DNA of 64,000 nt from Symsagittifera roscoffensis (Eukaryota > Xenacoelomorpha > Acoela > Convolutidae): NCBI RefSeq assembly GCF_963678635.1, contig NC_087063.1, positions 13,335,006 through 13,399,005 of the forward strand, given 5' to 3'. Each line of letters starts with the position of its first letter. The stretch's first letter is position 1. Shown here piece after piece: positions 63,801 through 64,000 of the stretch. The notes beneath the pieces are model-generated. The model saw only the letters and a program-made list of their open reading frames with translations, was not told the DNA's origin and did not search any database. Both the position numbers and the translations under genes were made by a program.

Positions 63801-63810
63801 AAAAACTAAT

Positions 63811-63818
63811 GTTGTTAC

Positions 63819-63867
<49 letters not shown>

Positions 63868-63886
63868 GCTGTCTTTGTTGTTGTTG
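63811..63886 (+). repeat. (GTT)n trinucleotide microsatellite
   Basis: About 16 uninterrupted GTT units followed by imperfect ones, directly after the hairpin tail of the preceding SINE-like element. Likely a tail-derived microsatellite. The last ~110 bases of the window are GC-richer and unassigned. Confidence 0.95.
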
Positions 63887-64000
63887 ATAGCCCTCAAAGG
63901 CGTGCCGGCATGCTCAAACCGAGTCCTGGCAAATTTGCGACCTCAGTCGGCTGAAGCCACTGGTCAATTGGGGTAAAAGGAGTGGTGTTCTTGGAACAAT

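Overview
The window looks like AT-rich nuclear DNA from an invertebrate animal. Short, GC-richer exons have GT-AG introns and encode metazoan-type proteins, and they sit in very repeat-dense DNA (Jockey, L1/Tx1, restriction-like-endonuclease and Ty3/Gypsy retroelements, tRNA-derived SINE-like repeats, satellites). I cannot name the species. There are no bacterial operons, CRISPR arrays or rRNA genes. A 200-base run of N (36801-37000) is an assembly gap.

Four host genes can be supported. (1) 604-9029 (+): katanin p60 catalytic subunit, a microtubule-severing AAA ATPase. Five exons are seen; the N-terminal MIT domain lies left of the window. (2) 17546-19145 (+): an eIF4E2/4EHP-type cap-binding translation repressor, complete in three exons. 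(3) 22648-31259 (-): an unassigned 216-residue type I membrane protein with a signal peptide, a Cys-rich ectodomain, one membrane segment and a cytoplasmic tail carrying three PPxY motifs; three exons. (4) 61165-61535 (+): the first three small exons of an unidentified gene that runs off the right end. Genes 2 and 4 each have a pyrimidine tract plus AG 5-8 nt before the ATG, which fits spliced-leader trans-splicing or a 5'UTR intron.

Mobile DNA fills the rest. 2840-5900 is a decayed Jockey-type LINE inside katanin intron 2, with an internal duplication. 25408-30729 is a Ty3/Gypsy element with both LTRs inside the first intron of gene 3, in the gene's own orientation. 37000-60360 is a pile-up of decayed minus-strand L1/Tx1-like LINEs with several segmental duplications. 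Into these are inserted 5'-truncated copies of a second LINE type with a PD-(D/E)XK-like endonuclease tail.

A recurring composite short repeat is spread over 2-22 kb, 31-36 kb and 62-63.9 kb. It combines a head with a TAGTGTAATATTACGA-like motif, a tRNA-like block (best case clearly Lys-CTT), in some copies a core of ~165-175 bp tandem units, and a hairpin tail GCGAAGCGCAGCTTCGC. This is the best candidate here for an undescribed element family. The genes show no sign of working together; they are separate housekeeping or regulatory loci.
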